A stretch of 64,000 nt of DNA from Gymnothorax reevesii (taxonomy: Eukaryota > Chordata > Actinopteri > Anguilliformes > Muraenidae). The translations under genes were made by a program, and so were the position numbers. Location of the stretch: the NCBI GenBank assembly GCA_029721435.1, contig CM056583.1, positions 51,501,620 to 51,565,619 of the forward strand, given 5' to 3'. Below the pieces are notes generated by a model. The model made no database searches. It saw nothing but the letters and a program-made list of their open reading frames with translations, and was not told the origin of the DNA. The stretch's first letter is position 1. The number at the start of each line of letters is the position of its first letter. This document shows, piece after piece, positions 25,771 to 36,892 of the stretch.

Positions 25771-27296
25771 AATGCATGTGTTCCATGATCGTTTAAATTG
25801 TTTTAATGAAATAAGACCATTTGAAACGTTTTTATGCAATTTCATTGCTTTTAATCCCCAGTAAAGACAAGGCCGAGAATTCCCCAGTCATAATCAATTT
25901 CCGTGACTTTAGTGGGGAAATCCACCGTAACGCAGGTGAAACTCATTAACTTGATGCAAAATTACTTAAATTCTGCGAGTGAATTTCTTCAGTGCGCTGA
26001 GATTGAATAATTGCTGACTACGGCACAGAAACATGAATGCCACTAAGAGGAGAAACTCACGCCGAAGACATACGCCTTGGCATCTCTGCTAAACCAAAGA
26101 AAAACCTTGCTATATTCTAACTAGCTGCCATTTATTGACATCAAGTACGCTAATGCTGTCAAAACAATCAGCAAATCTAATAAGCGAATATAAACTTTGT
26201 ACACAAACGAACACCAATATCTGCAATTAAAGGTAGCTCAATGAAGGACAAATGACATCTGGTTATGCTAGATCGTTAAGAGCTGCTCATGTCATCTACT
26301 TCAACTTAAATTAGAATTTGACCGGTTGTTATCTGAAGAACAACGTGAACTAAAGCTGGGTATAGAAAATGACGCTATCGACAAAATTCATCAGGGGTCA
26401 GCTAATCCGTCAAATTTCCCAAAAATGCAGTCATTTGATCCACTTACCTGCATGTTCCAATGAAAATGAATGGAGGTCAGTGCTGGAACTATTCATTGTT
26501 AGGAACTATTTTTTTCCCCATGACGCATTCCTTCCGCATTCCTCGATTCCTATTGGAGTCTATGGAAGTTTCGCAACTCAGTTCTCTCTAGTTTGGAACA
26601 GAGCCGTTGAAAAACAAACTGAAAGGAATTTGGTGACAAAAACTTAACCTTCCATATGATGTAATCTAGACCCAAAAATGAAAAACAGTGCAAACTCATT
26701 CTCACAGACTGTGTTAGCAATATATGCTGAAGAAATCATATTCTGTTGTACTTAATGCCATAGCCTAAAGCTGATTATAATTCTATTGTAATGAAGATTT
26801 ACAAATGTATCCATTTCCAATCAATCCACAAGCAAACTAGCATTTATTGCGAACAAGACACAAGTCTGTACAATTCTGGTACCATCGGTGCGACCTTCGT
26901 CATATAGGATACCAGGGAATCTCTTATTAAAACATAAGCCACAAGTCATCATTTATAATCCAAGTGAATATAAAAATATGCAAAATACAACATAATTTAA
27001 ATCTACCCAGCAGAACAACGTACCAGTGGCCTCAGTCATATGCATCTCATTCATGCTTTATGAATGCTTGAGAATTAAGTTTTAATATTCAATTAAAAGA
27101 AAATTTTCCTACAGATGTGTAGCTAAATGGCAAAAAAATGATGTCATTTTGCCTAAACTACCTCCTCTCAATTCAATTATCTGCATATAGCGACAGGTTG
27201 GAATCAAACGCACTGAGCAACGTCTCTTCATGGATTAGATAACAGCCCCTCAAAAAAAAGATTCTAATATAATTCACCATTAAAAAGTAAATGTTG

Positions 27297-27790
27297 AGCT
27301 GCCAGATAGCTCATTCGGTGTGACGATCAGGTCGCAAGTTCGAGCCCCGGTCGTAACAACCAACAGTGGTCGGCAGCTTTTTCAGAGTAGCGCACAATTG
27401 GCCATCGCGCTACAAAGTTTCAAATTGGGAAGGGAAATAAATTATCAGCTTTGTTCATTGCTCAAGTGCCTCCTGTTGGCCAGACGGGCGCTCGTCAGGA
27501 AGATTCTAAGTCTGCTCATGTCCGGGTATCCTCTGCCCTCGTTCTGAACTTGCGAAGATTCAACCAATGAGTGTATAAGAAGCAGTGGCTGACAGGCACG
27601 TGCTTCCGAGGAGAGCCGTGAATGGTCTTCGCTCTCATGAGTTGGCAGCAAGGGGTCGCATACGAGCAAGCTTTGTGCATAGTTCACCAATTGGGAATTC
27701 CAGATTCGGGTGGGATTGGAGATGCCAAATTAAAAAAAATAAAAGGAAAGTAAATATCGTCACCCATTGGATTCTATTGGAATAACTCTT
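27297..27790 (+). mobile_element. tRNA-derived SINE (~0.5 kb)
   Basis: The head has an RNA polymerase III A-box-like TAGCTCATTCGG at 27307 and a B-box-like AGTTCGAGCCC near 27338, with tRNA-like spacing. A ~350-bp unrelated body follows, then an A-rich 3' end (AAATTAAAAAAAATAAAAGG). No ORF is believable in it. The family name was not recognised. Confidence 0.7.
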
Positions 27791-28104
27791 ACCAGAGCAG
27801 TGAGAAAGATTTGAAGGGACAAGAAGTGCAAAGTGAGAGAATTTTTGGATCCGACTATTTTTTTTTCCAGGAGGGCTCACAAATGATGGAAAAAATGAAT
27901 GCTGAATGGATTGGCATTATGAATATTATGCCATTATAATATATTTTTAAATTGAAATGAAATAGCAGATTTTGATGGCTGACAGAAATTCATAAGGTAT
28001 ATTTTGTTTTTTCCCTCCATTTCACTACTGTATTCACATTAATTTGAGTACAATGGGATTTATGTTGTTGCTATGAGGTTAGGCAATTTTATATGCTCAA
28101 TATA

Positions 28105-29694
28105 CAAAACCCAAAACCAGTGAAGTTGGTTAATCGTAAATAAAAACAGAATACAATGATTTGCAAATCCTTTTCAACCTATATTCAATCGAATACACTG
28201 CAAAGACAATTTACTTAGTGTTCGAACAGGTAAATTTTGTAATTTTTTGCAAATATTAGCTCATTTGGAATTTGATGCCTGCAACATGTTTCAAATGCTG
28301 GCACAAGTGGCAAAAAAGACAGAGTTGAGGATTGCTCATCAAACACTTATTTGGAACATCCCACAGGCGAACGGGCTAACTGGGAACAGGTGGGTGCCAT
28401 GATTGTGTATAAAAGCAGCTTCCCTGAAATGCTAAGTCATTCACAAATAAGGATGGGGCGAGGGTCACCACTTAGTGAACAAATGCGTGAGCTGATTGTC
28501 GAACAGTTTAAAAACAACATTCCTCAATGAGCTATTGCAAGAAATTTAGGGATTTCATCATCTACGGTCTGTAATATCGTCAAAAGGTTCAGAGAATCTG
28601 GAGTAATCACTGCACATAAGCGACAAGGCCGAAAACCAACATTGAATGCCCGTTACCTTCGATCCCTCAGGCGGTACTGCATCAAAAACCGACATCAGTG
28701 TGTAAAGGACATCACCACATGGGCTCAGGAACACTTCAGAAAACCACTGTCAGTAACTACAGTTCGTCGCTACATCTGCAAGTGCAAGATAAAACTCTGC
28801 AATGCAAAGCGAAAGCCATTTATCAACAGTACCCATAAACGCCACAACTTCGCTGGGCCCAAGCTCATCTAAGATGGACTGATGCAAAGTGGAAAAGTGT
28901 TCTGTGGTCTGACGAGTCCACATTTCAAATTGTTTTTGGAAACTGTGGACGTCTTGTCCTCCGGACCAAAGAGGAAAAGAACCATCCGGACTGTGATAGG
29001 CGCAAAGTTCAAAAGCCAGCATTTGTGATGGTATGGGGGTGTATTACCGCCCAAGGCATGGGCAACTTACACATATGTGAAGGCACCATTAATGCTGAAA
29101 GGTACATATAGGTTTTGGAGCAACATATGTTGCCATCCAAGCAACGTCTTTTTCATGGACGCCCCTGCTTATTTCAGCAAGACAATGCCAAGCCACATTC
29201 TGCACGTGTTACAACAGCATGGCTCCGTAGTAAAAGAGTGCGGGTACTAGACTGGCCTGCCTGTAGTCCAGACCTGTCTCCCATTGAAAATGTGTGGCGC
29301 ATTATGAAGCGTAAAATACGACAGAGACCCCAGACTGTTGAACAACTTAAGCTGTACATCAAGCAAGAATGGGAAAGAGTTCCACCTGAAAAGCTTCAAA
29401 AATTGGTCTCCTCAGTTCCCAAACATTTACTGAGTGTCGTTAAAAGGAAAGGGAATGTAACACAGTGGTAAAAAGGCCCCTGTGCCAACTTTTTTGCAAT
29501 GTGTTGCTGCCTTTAAATTCTAACTTAATGAATATTTGCAAAAAAAAAAAAAGTGTCTCAGTTTGAACATTTTAAACATCTTGTCTTTGCAGTGTATTCA
29601 ATTGAATACAAGTTGAAAAGGATTTGCAAATCATTGTATTCTGTTTTTATCTACGATTTACATAACGTGCCAACTTCACAGGTTTTGAGTTTTG
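28105..29694 (+). mobile_element. Tc1-like transposon, full length with long inverted repeats
   Basis: The element has inverted ends well over 100 bp. Both begin CAAAAC-CAAAACC-GTGAAG and share the block GAATACAATGATTTGCAAAT. It is flanked by TA dinucleotides at 28103-28104 and 29695-29696, as expected for Tc1/mariner. The left repeat has lost about nine bases relative to the right (GTTGGTTAATCG against GTTGGCACGTTATGTAAATCG in the reverse complement). The 1.6 kb length is standard for the family. The enclosed transposase gene is broken. Confidence 0.93.
28453..29471 (+). pseudogene. Tc1-like DD34E transposase, inactivated
   Basis: The frame opens MGRGSPLSEQMRELIVEQFK with a paired-type helix-turn-helix (AIARNLGISSSTVCNIVKRF). 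The catalytic triad is visible: Asp in WSDEST (28911), Asp in QQDNAKPH (29181) and Glu in SPIENVW (29286). The last two are separated by 34 residues, which is the DD34E signature. The protein ends RKGNVTQW. Lesions are a TGA at 28528, a frameshift between about 28840 and 28911, and a TAG at 29109, so the copy cannot make active transposase. All three catalytic residues survive, which points to moderate age. Confidence 0.93.
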
Positions 29695-29939
29695 TACATT
29701 ATGAAATATTCCCTAGTTGCAGTTATTGTTTGATATGCCAAGCTGGAGGCAGATCAGGTATTGTGTGGTTTATGATTCATGCAACGTATATCCCACCCTT
29801 TCAGACTGAAGAATTCCCCTCCCATCTAGGGCACTATACCTCCTGAATACTCAATATACAGTGATTTGCTCCCGGAAAAATCCTAATGGCATCATTTAGA
29901 AACCTCTGTCTATGACTACTGCCTCAACGCAGCAGGGGT

Positions 29940-29968
29940 TGAAAAAATAAATAAATAAATAAATAAAA
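29940..29968. repeat. (AAAT)n microsatellite
   Basis: A run of AAATAAAT units. Confidence 0.9.
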
Positions 29969-31249
29969 ATCAATGACTGATCTAAAATATCAAATACCTT
30001 TAAAAGTTCACTCCTTTCAACGCACAAAGGGATCACTGGACCAATTGGTCAAAAAGCCCTCATTTGAACCCAAAGGAGGGTAATATGGAGCCTTCCGCCA
30101 TGTTGCCTTTGCTTTCTGCAAACGCGCATGAGAACAGGTCACGTACTGTATGCAATACGCCATTCATAATTTAGGGTCCAAAAGCCCACCATTCGATAGA
30201 AATAACACACAGCCCAAGAATTCACAAGCCACAGCAAGTGCTTTGCAAAGACAATATGGCTGAGTTGCATAATGTCAGAGTTTTCATTGGGGGGTCTTCA
30301 CATGTACATGAAACACATTCGCATTTCAGCGAGTAAGATGTATGGTAACTTCCTGAAATGGCCGGCGAGCCTCAATCAGATAAGCAAGGCTGAAGAGATC
30401 ACTTTAGTCTCCCAACTTCACTGCATAAATGTTTTTCATATTTCAGTAGGTGAACACATCAACACTATCAAGGCGGTGGGTTTGCAGGGTGATTATTTGC
30501 ACAAGCGGTATACAAAACAGATCAGAACAGCACATCCCAGAACTATGAGACAGAATGCCAGTGTTTGCATTTCGGCGCAATTATGTTCCTTTTTTTATTT
30601 TATAGTGTGGACTGTGCTTGCGAGAGAGAGAGAGCGAGAGAGGTGATATTACATCATTATGAAGATCATCTTATACCTCATAATGTTCTCTGTCAATGCC
30701 TCCCAATACTATACTGATGTTCAGTCGTGCGAAAAAAGCCAATTTGAACTGAGAGAGAGAGAGAGAGCGCAACGCCTCCACAGGGGGAACCATGTTTTAT
30801 CAGCCTCTCAAATCTTGACAGTAGTTAGTAGTTACTTCCCCTTCCTAAACCCGCCCACACCCCTCCCGATCTGTGGCAGTCGGGCTGACGTCAGTGGTGG
30901 GGGGAGCGGAGCCCCACACTGCACTGCAGCATAACACACAGCACACTACACACTACAGAGCAGGCCCCGCTCCAGCACCACACACCACCCCGGCCCAATA
31001 CTGCACTGCAGCAGCCAAACACGTACAGCGAGAGAGCAAGAGAGAGAGCAAGGCAAGACAGGGTGAGGGGAATCAGGGATAGAAAGACTGAAACGAGACA
31101 ACACAAGCAATAGCGTGCCAGTTTCAGGCTTCTATAATCCACCCGTGTTGATAGCGAGAGGCAGAGAGATGAACAGAGATATCGAGAGAGAGGGAGGGAG
31201 GACGAGAGGAGAGCGAGTGAGTGAGAGAGGTAAACACAGTGGAAGAGCG

Positions 31250-32270
31250 AGTTTTAGCCTCCTATAAATCGCAGCACTGCCCTGTGAGCTCCAGGTAACT
31301 CATTAATCTGAGAGTTTATTTATTTACGGCTTGTGCGCCAAAGGGAGCAGCAGTAGCCGCTGGAGGAATGACAGGGCGATTGATTGATGAAATGTACACT
31401 GTCAGCCCTCACCTAACCCCCCCCATGGCCCCTCCCGGCACGTGCGCTGGGATACAAGCTCACCATCCCGGACGCATGTCAGGGGCGAGGGGGGGGGGTG
31501 TGAAAAAGGAAAACCAAACGCCATCAGCCAAATTAGACCGATGGACAGCTGAATCACACCCGCAAAAGGCACTGCCCTCTCCAGTGGCTACGTTCAACAT
31601 CAACAGCTTTCGGTACACGGCCAAACAAGCCCAATGTGCACCAGCACACACGCCGGGCTTTTCTCCTTTTTTCTGTCAATCGCATAAAATAGAATGGGCT
31701 GGAGAACAGCTGGCAGGGCCAAACACAGGTGGCCTTTTCATGGATATTTTCACGGCCACAGCGCGGGGAATAATCATAGCCGCCGCCCGCTGGAGAGGCG
31801 CGGCTCCAAGAAAACCAGCGCGCCGTTCTGAAAAGAGCTCTATTGCGTAAACTCTGAAAAACGGTGTCAAATACGGCGACCCAAATTCAGATGAAGAAGC
31901 AGCATTGAGCCACAGACTGAGTGCACTCCTGCATCTTATGAAACTTATTTTCAGGTCTGCAGGAGTGCGTCTGGTTTCCACCCTTCCACAGGCACCGTGA
32001 GGCTGCTCACTGACCCAGTTTGACAGGCTAACCTGCAGCCACACCTTCACAACCCGTCCTTCCCGCCATCGGCCCAGAGGGAGGGAGTCTGTTTGAGAAC
32101 ATCAGCCAATGCGGCGCCGCCACAGAGGAAATGTCACCTCCTGCGCGAGAGCAATTCAGTTTAATTTCCCCTCGCTTGATGAGCTGCTGACACATTCAGC
32201 TTTGCAAAACATCAGGGACCGAGAGCTCGACTCAAGGTCATTGCTTAGCTGTGGCTAATGGAGGGGAGCG
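31250..32270. other. GC-richer, apparently unique island in intron 2
   Basis: About 1 kb with no recognisable repeat, few simple runs and higher GC than its surroundings. It contains a GATTGATTGATGAAAT PBX/HOX-like word near 31380. ORFs on both strands (such as 31368-31850) lack any family resemblance. It is a candidate conserved non-coding element by exclusion only. Confidence 0.3.
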
Positions 32271-32732
32271 AATTTCTATACTCAAATGGGAACACCATTG
32301 TGTACTTATTACTCGTAGAAACCAGCACTTTGATCTAAAAAATCTTGCAATTAATGGCCCTTGTAGCAATATAAAACAAGAATAAAAGCCCTTTTCTCAA
32401 ATAATGCCCAGTACACCAGAATGTTGAGTGAAATGGGAACAGAAAGAGAACATGACTAGAATATGTGATTGTATTGTGGGGAATAACCATTTCAGCATAT
32501 TTTCATCGCAAACCTTTAAATTATTCAAGCAAAAAATTTGTAGTTTTAATGTCAACATTAGCAATGCCCAGTGAGGTATAAAAATTAATAATGACATTAA
32601 ATGAATTCAAGCTGGCGAATGGAGGAACAAAAAATTAAAATTATATTATATATATGGAATTTAATGAATTGAGGGAAACACTGCACAAATCAATGTGCTT
32701 ACAATCATCAATTTCATTGAAAAAAAACCACG

Positions 32733-33031
32733 AGACCCAAACTTCCGCACACCGTCTGACTTGCAAAACATATTTTAATTCTTAAACAGCAACGTTTCGG
32801 TCAAAGACCTTCCTCAGGCAAACATTTCATTCAAGAGGGCAGGGCATTATAAAGGGTGTAGCTGCCAGCCCACAACCAATTAACAAACTAATTGCCAATA
32901 TGAATCAATCAGCAAGTATAAGCAAGAAAATGAGCTTCAAATACCTGACTCAGAATATAAGGTACACAGAAAATGGTCTATAACACGATAATATTTTTTG
33001 CAAGTAAGACGGTGCGCGGAAGTTTGTGTCT
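32733..33031. mobile_element. 299-bp inverted-end element
   Basis: The left end AGACCCAAACTTCCGCACAC pairs with the reverse complement of the right end, AGACACAAACTTCCGCGCAC. The match continues through CCGTCT-ACTTGCAAAA, giving about 40-bp arms. The interior includes AACGTTTCGGTCAAAGACC followed by TTCCTCAGG, a phrase I associate with dispersed fish repeats. Confidence 0.7.
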
Positions 33032-34392
33032 TGTAATTGGCATTGCGCCTCTTTTATGCACCCGTTCTATGTTATCGTTGTACATTGCAAAAAAAATAAA
33101 TAAAACCCGCAAAACCATTGGAGACAACATTGCCTCATCATAAGGAAAATTCTTGCCACAAGGAGAGTGAAAATGAAATGTCAGCCAGAGAGACGGTATT
33201 TGGGCCAAACTGAATGATTTCATCAGCAAGTCGCCGAAAACAACCTCTGCACGGGCCAGTACAGGGAACAGGACTGAACGCAGCCGCCTGATCAGTATAA
33301 TGACAGACACATTAAGCAATGAGAATGCGGCACCAGGCCCTTCCACATAAACCCAACTGCTATCCTAAAACCCATGCATGTGTCCCATCTTAACCCACAA
33401 GGGTTGGTGAACGTATAGTTTTGTTTTTGCCCCGCAGGGTGATGCCAAATTTGTAAAAATCAATATCTTCACCTTCAATTAAGAACTTAACAGAAGAATG
33501 AGGAATGCAAGTCGAGCGAACAGACCCCCCACGTACGCCATTTTTAGAGAGATATGATCAATTGGCCAAGTGTCGTGAGGGTGAGAAGTTTCGTTCTACA
33601 TCACTGTATTGGATAAGCATCTAATTTCTGAAAGGTTGAGAAAACAAAAGTTTGTTTGAGAAAACTGTGGGAGCAGGAAGTGTCAGTGCTCACTCTGCTG
33701 ACGCGAGACTGATTTTTTTTGTTTTTTTAATTATTTTTTTCCATGCTCCAAATGAGGTTCATAACTTATTTTTCAAATGAAAAAAGGTTCTCATCTTAAA
33801 TCGCATTTATTTGAACTGGTTACCGCATGAGGGCATCCCAAGAACAGGAGCGAAGACTTTTGACATTGACTACAGAGGCTGAACTGGTGAAAAAGACAGT
33901 ATTCCTACCACGAGGTCACAACAAGCATCAGCATCTTTTCCCAAGATGGACTTATACTTAGAGGAATGTCGGAAACTCATCGCTTTCAGCTTTCACATAA
34001 GAGGCAAAAAAAAAGAAAAAGAAAAAAGGTTCAGAATGTAAGAGCAGCATTCTGCTTCATTTTTTTCATGCAAGTTAAAAAAAGACCTGATTTATTGTCA
34101 CATACACATCACACAGGAAAAACCGCCCATGACCCCAGGCTGTGTAGAACAGCTAAGAAGGGCTCAGTTGTTACACAAATGTGTTTGCATATAAACAACT
34201 GAGACGCAGCAGGCAAGCAAAGCAACCAGTAGCACGGTTTTGACTTTCACCCGCTACTTGTAAAGCCTGACTATTTGGTATTCAAATATGAATGGCGGTC
34301 ATCAACTGGACACAGTTCTCAGGATCTGCAGCAGAAATGCGCGCACACACACATACCAACAGGTAGCTTGTACATGAATACAAATACACTTG

Positions 34393-34419
34393 CGCGCGCG
34401 CACACACACACACACACAA
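34393..34419. repeat. (GC)n(AC)n microsatellite
   Basis: GCGCGCGC runs into CACACACA. Confidence 0.9.
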
Positions 34420-34453
34420 AAACAACAAATATACATTAAAAAACATAACAGGG

Positions 34454-34483
34454 TCAAGGTCACAGCACCAAGGTCAAAGGTCA
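34454..34483 (+). promoter_or_regulatory. ERR/NR5A-type half site plus perfect DR1, copy 1
   Basis: TCAAGGTCA (34454-34462) is the extended half site of ERR and NR5A receptors. AGGTCAAAGGTCA (34471-34483) is a perfect direct repeat spaced by one base, the DR1 recognised by PPAR-RXR and HNF4. These are sequence matches only; occupancy is unknown. Confidence 0.5.
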
Positions 34484-34599
34484 AATCCAGCAAAAAACCT
34501 GACTTTGAACATCTATGGGTCATAGTGAGTTACTATACCAAATTTGGTGCAGCTGCGATAATTAGTTGCCGAGTACTGACCCGGACAAGATTTCCACGG

Positions 34600-34629
34600 T
34601 CAAGGTCACATCGCTAAGGTCAAAGGTCA
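34600..34629 (+). promoter_or_regulatory. ERR/NR5A-type half site plus perfect DR1, copy 2
   Basis: The same pair recurs in the second repeat unit: TCAAGGTCA at 34600-34608 and AGGTCAAAGGTCA at 34617-34629. The spacing is almost the same as in copy 1 although flanking bases have diverged. Confidence 0.5.
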
Positions 34630-34847
34630 AATCCAGCAAAAAGCCTGACGTCGCACATCTATGGGTCATAGCGAGTTACCATTCCAAATTTGGTGAAGCC
34701 GCAATCATTAGTTGCCGAGTACTGGCCCGGACAAAATCATGGACGGATGACAAACGCCGGACGACTGACGGACACGCAGGTGACAAAAATACCCCACCAG
34801 CCAGAGTCGGCCGAGGGGTGAAAAAGAAAACCATGCAAGAAGACATG

Positions 34848-34873
34848 CACACACACACACACACACACACACA
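34848..34873. repeat. (CA)n microsatellite
   Basis: A pure CA run of about 13 units. Confidence 0.95.
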
Positions 34874-36781
34874 TGTTTAGGTGCAGGGGAGCCCCCAAAC
34901 AAAGTGAACTAGAGTAGGAGGCGGCACTGATGAAAAAGAAAGAAAGGATTTTTTTCAGGATGCAGTTAAAATCAGAAAGCATGACAGAGCCTGGGACACA
35001 GGAGAGAATGACTCATCCCACTACAGGGTCCTTGATAGTACACAAGGGCACCAAAGGACCCGAGGGGCCATCTTACTTCAACAACCTAATTTCTCAAGTT
35101 GGAGCAGCTAATCAAAACACGGGCAACCTGGGCATTACAGGTGTGAGCCATGGACTAATTGACGGGGGCCCGGGGGACGGCAGGAGGGAAAGGTGCATGG
35201 AAATTGCGGATCCAGGGACCAGGAGGTGATCAAGCCGGGGAGACGAGGAGCACACAGTGCCCTGAAGATTTTAATTGGACAACAAGGTTGAATTTTACAT
35301 TGAGACGACACGCGGATAAGTCCACTGCACACTGACAATATAATTCTTGAATTCAAAACAACCAAACCAACCAATTAGGTCCAGAAGACATTGGCTGGTC
35401 TCAGGTGACCGAGAGTCCTAGTCACAAGGCATCATGGGATGTTGCCATCAGAATTCTTCTACAAAATGCATTACAACACACCGACCCCAGGGACAAGTGA
35501 ACTCTGAGAAACCATTAAATGGCCTCAAGCATAGGTTTAAAGTGCATATAGCGGGTTTGTATTTTTTTCAAAATTCATAATTAATCTGTCCTGAAAATAA
35601 CCATTTAAAGGATTCATGTTGGAGTCAATAAGTTTTACATGACATATCGGCAGAATTCAAGAATAATGAGTGGCATTTTGAGCCCGTCTCATCAAGACTA
35701 AGGCGTTTTTTTTTTTTGTTTGTTTGTTTGGTTTTTTTAAAGCCAGATGCTATGACGTAGCTGGAGGGACAAGCTGAACCTGGTTGTGATATTTACCACA
35801 CAAGCACCTGTCAGAAATTAGGACCAAAAAATGACTTTCATTTACCCCATAAATGATTCAAAATTGGAGTGTACAACCCATGAGATACAGGTTTGGTACC
35901 ACGCGATAGACCTTCATCGCATCGAGATTGTTCAGATTCCGTTCATTGGCAAAAGTTAACTAGTATGTCGCAAAGGTAACTTTACCACTTCTGCTGGAAA
36001 CCTTAGTCATTGCTGACGTGAGCTTCTAGTTTGCAGTTCAGTCAAGTCAGAGGGATGAATATTTTGTTAGCTAGCATGCCACTGCTTTTGGCCAGTAATT
36101 TAAGCGACGTACAACTGTTACTGCAGACGCTAGAATTTATTAATTTGACAAAAAGCGCGAGCATGCTGGCTAGCAAATTAGTCACACCATTGCCTTGAAT
36201 AGATTGCCAACTAGAGGCCAATGCTTTTTTCCAATTTTCAAAATAATATTATGCTGACATTTATGGGATAAAAAGGATCTCCAGTGAAAATTATTACTCT
36301 CGTTGCATAATGTTAAATTTATTTCACTGGCTCACTCATTGGAGATTGTCTATGTCTCCTCTCTCTCCTCAGCAACACAACACAGATGAATAGTGTAGTT
36401 ATGCTACACAGTACAATCTTAGGATACATACTTGCTCCTTTTATTGGCAAGTAATACTCCTTCCAGTACACTGTCCATAGATGGTCAACTTCTGTTTGGG
36501 GCAAATAATTTTTCAATATTGTGACCTGACAAGGACTATCCATTATAAGCTAATGTTAGCTGTAGCTAATGGTGGTCATGAGCCTGTAGCAATAGCCTGA
36601 CTCACCAGGACACCTGCCCAATTCTCCACTCAATCTCCTCATACCACAGCTCTGTTTCTCTCCAGTGGCCATTATTCCTCCTTCTTAGCTGCTCTTGTTC
36701 CCTCGGATGCCTGACAGGCTCAAAATTATATGGTTGTAGTCCGTCATATTCATATAACATGAGTTGTCAGAAAGACAACAA

Positions 36782-36892
36782 AGCTCGCCGGGGCAAGGTT
36801 AAAGTTTTTCTGCACGCGGACGGAAGCGGACACGGACGCGGACGCCGGGGGTACGACAATAGCTCTCCGGACGTTACTCGTCCCGGCGAGCT
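36782..36892. mobile_element. 111-bp hairpin-ended element (AGCTCGCCGGG ends)
   Basis: It starts AGCTCGCCGGG and ends CCCGGCGAGCT, an exact 11-base inverted pair. The interior is rich in GGACGG and CGGACGCGGAC words. It is too short to encode anything. Confidence 0.65.

Larger units (their letters stand above)
34245..34823. mobile_element. Dispersed repeat with duplicated ~145-bp unit and GGAC-rich tail
   Basis: Two direct copies of a unit (from about 34451 and 34598) share AAGGTCAAAGGTCAAATCCA, CATCTATGGGTCATAG-GAG and TTAGTTGCCGAGTACTG. After the second come GGAC/GACGG words and AGGGGTGAAA. The left boundary TTTCACCC (34245) matching the right GGGTGAAA is weak and could be chance. A (CA)n tract lies inside the left part. 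Confidence 0.5.

Noticed and set aside
31368..31850. 160-codon ORF on the plus strand
   Set aside because: It has no recognisable motif, lies in GC-richer sequence where stops are rarer, and has no splice or promoter support.
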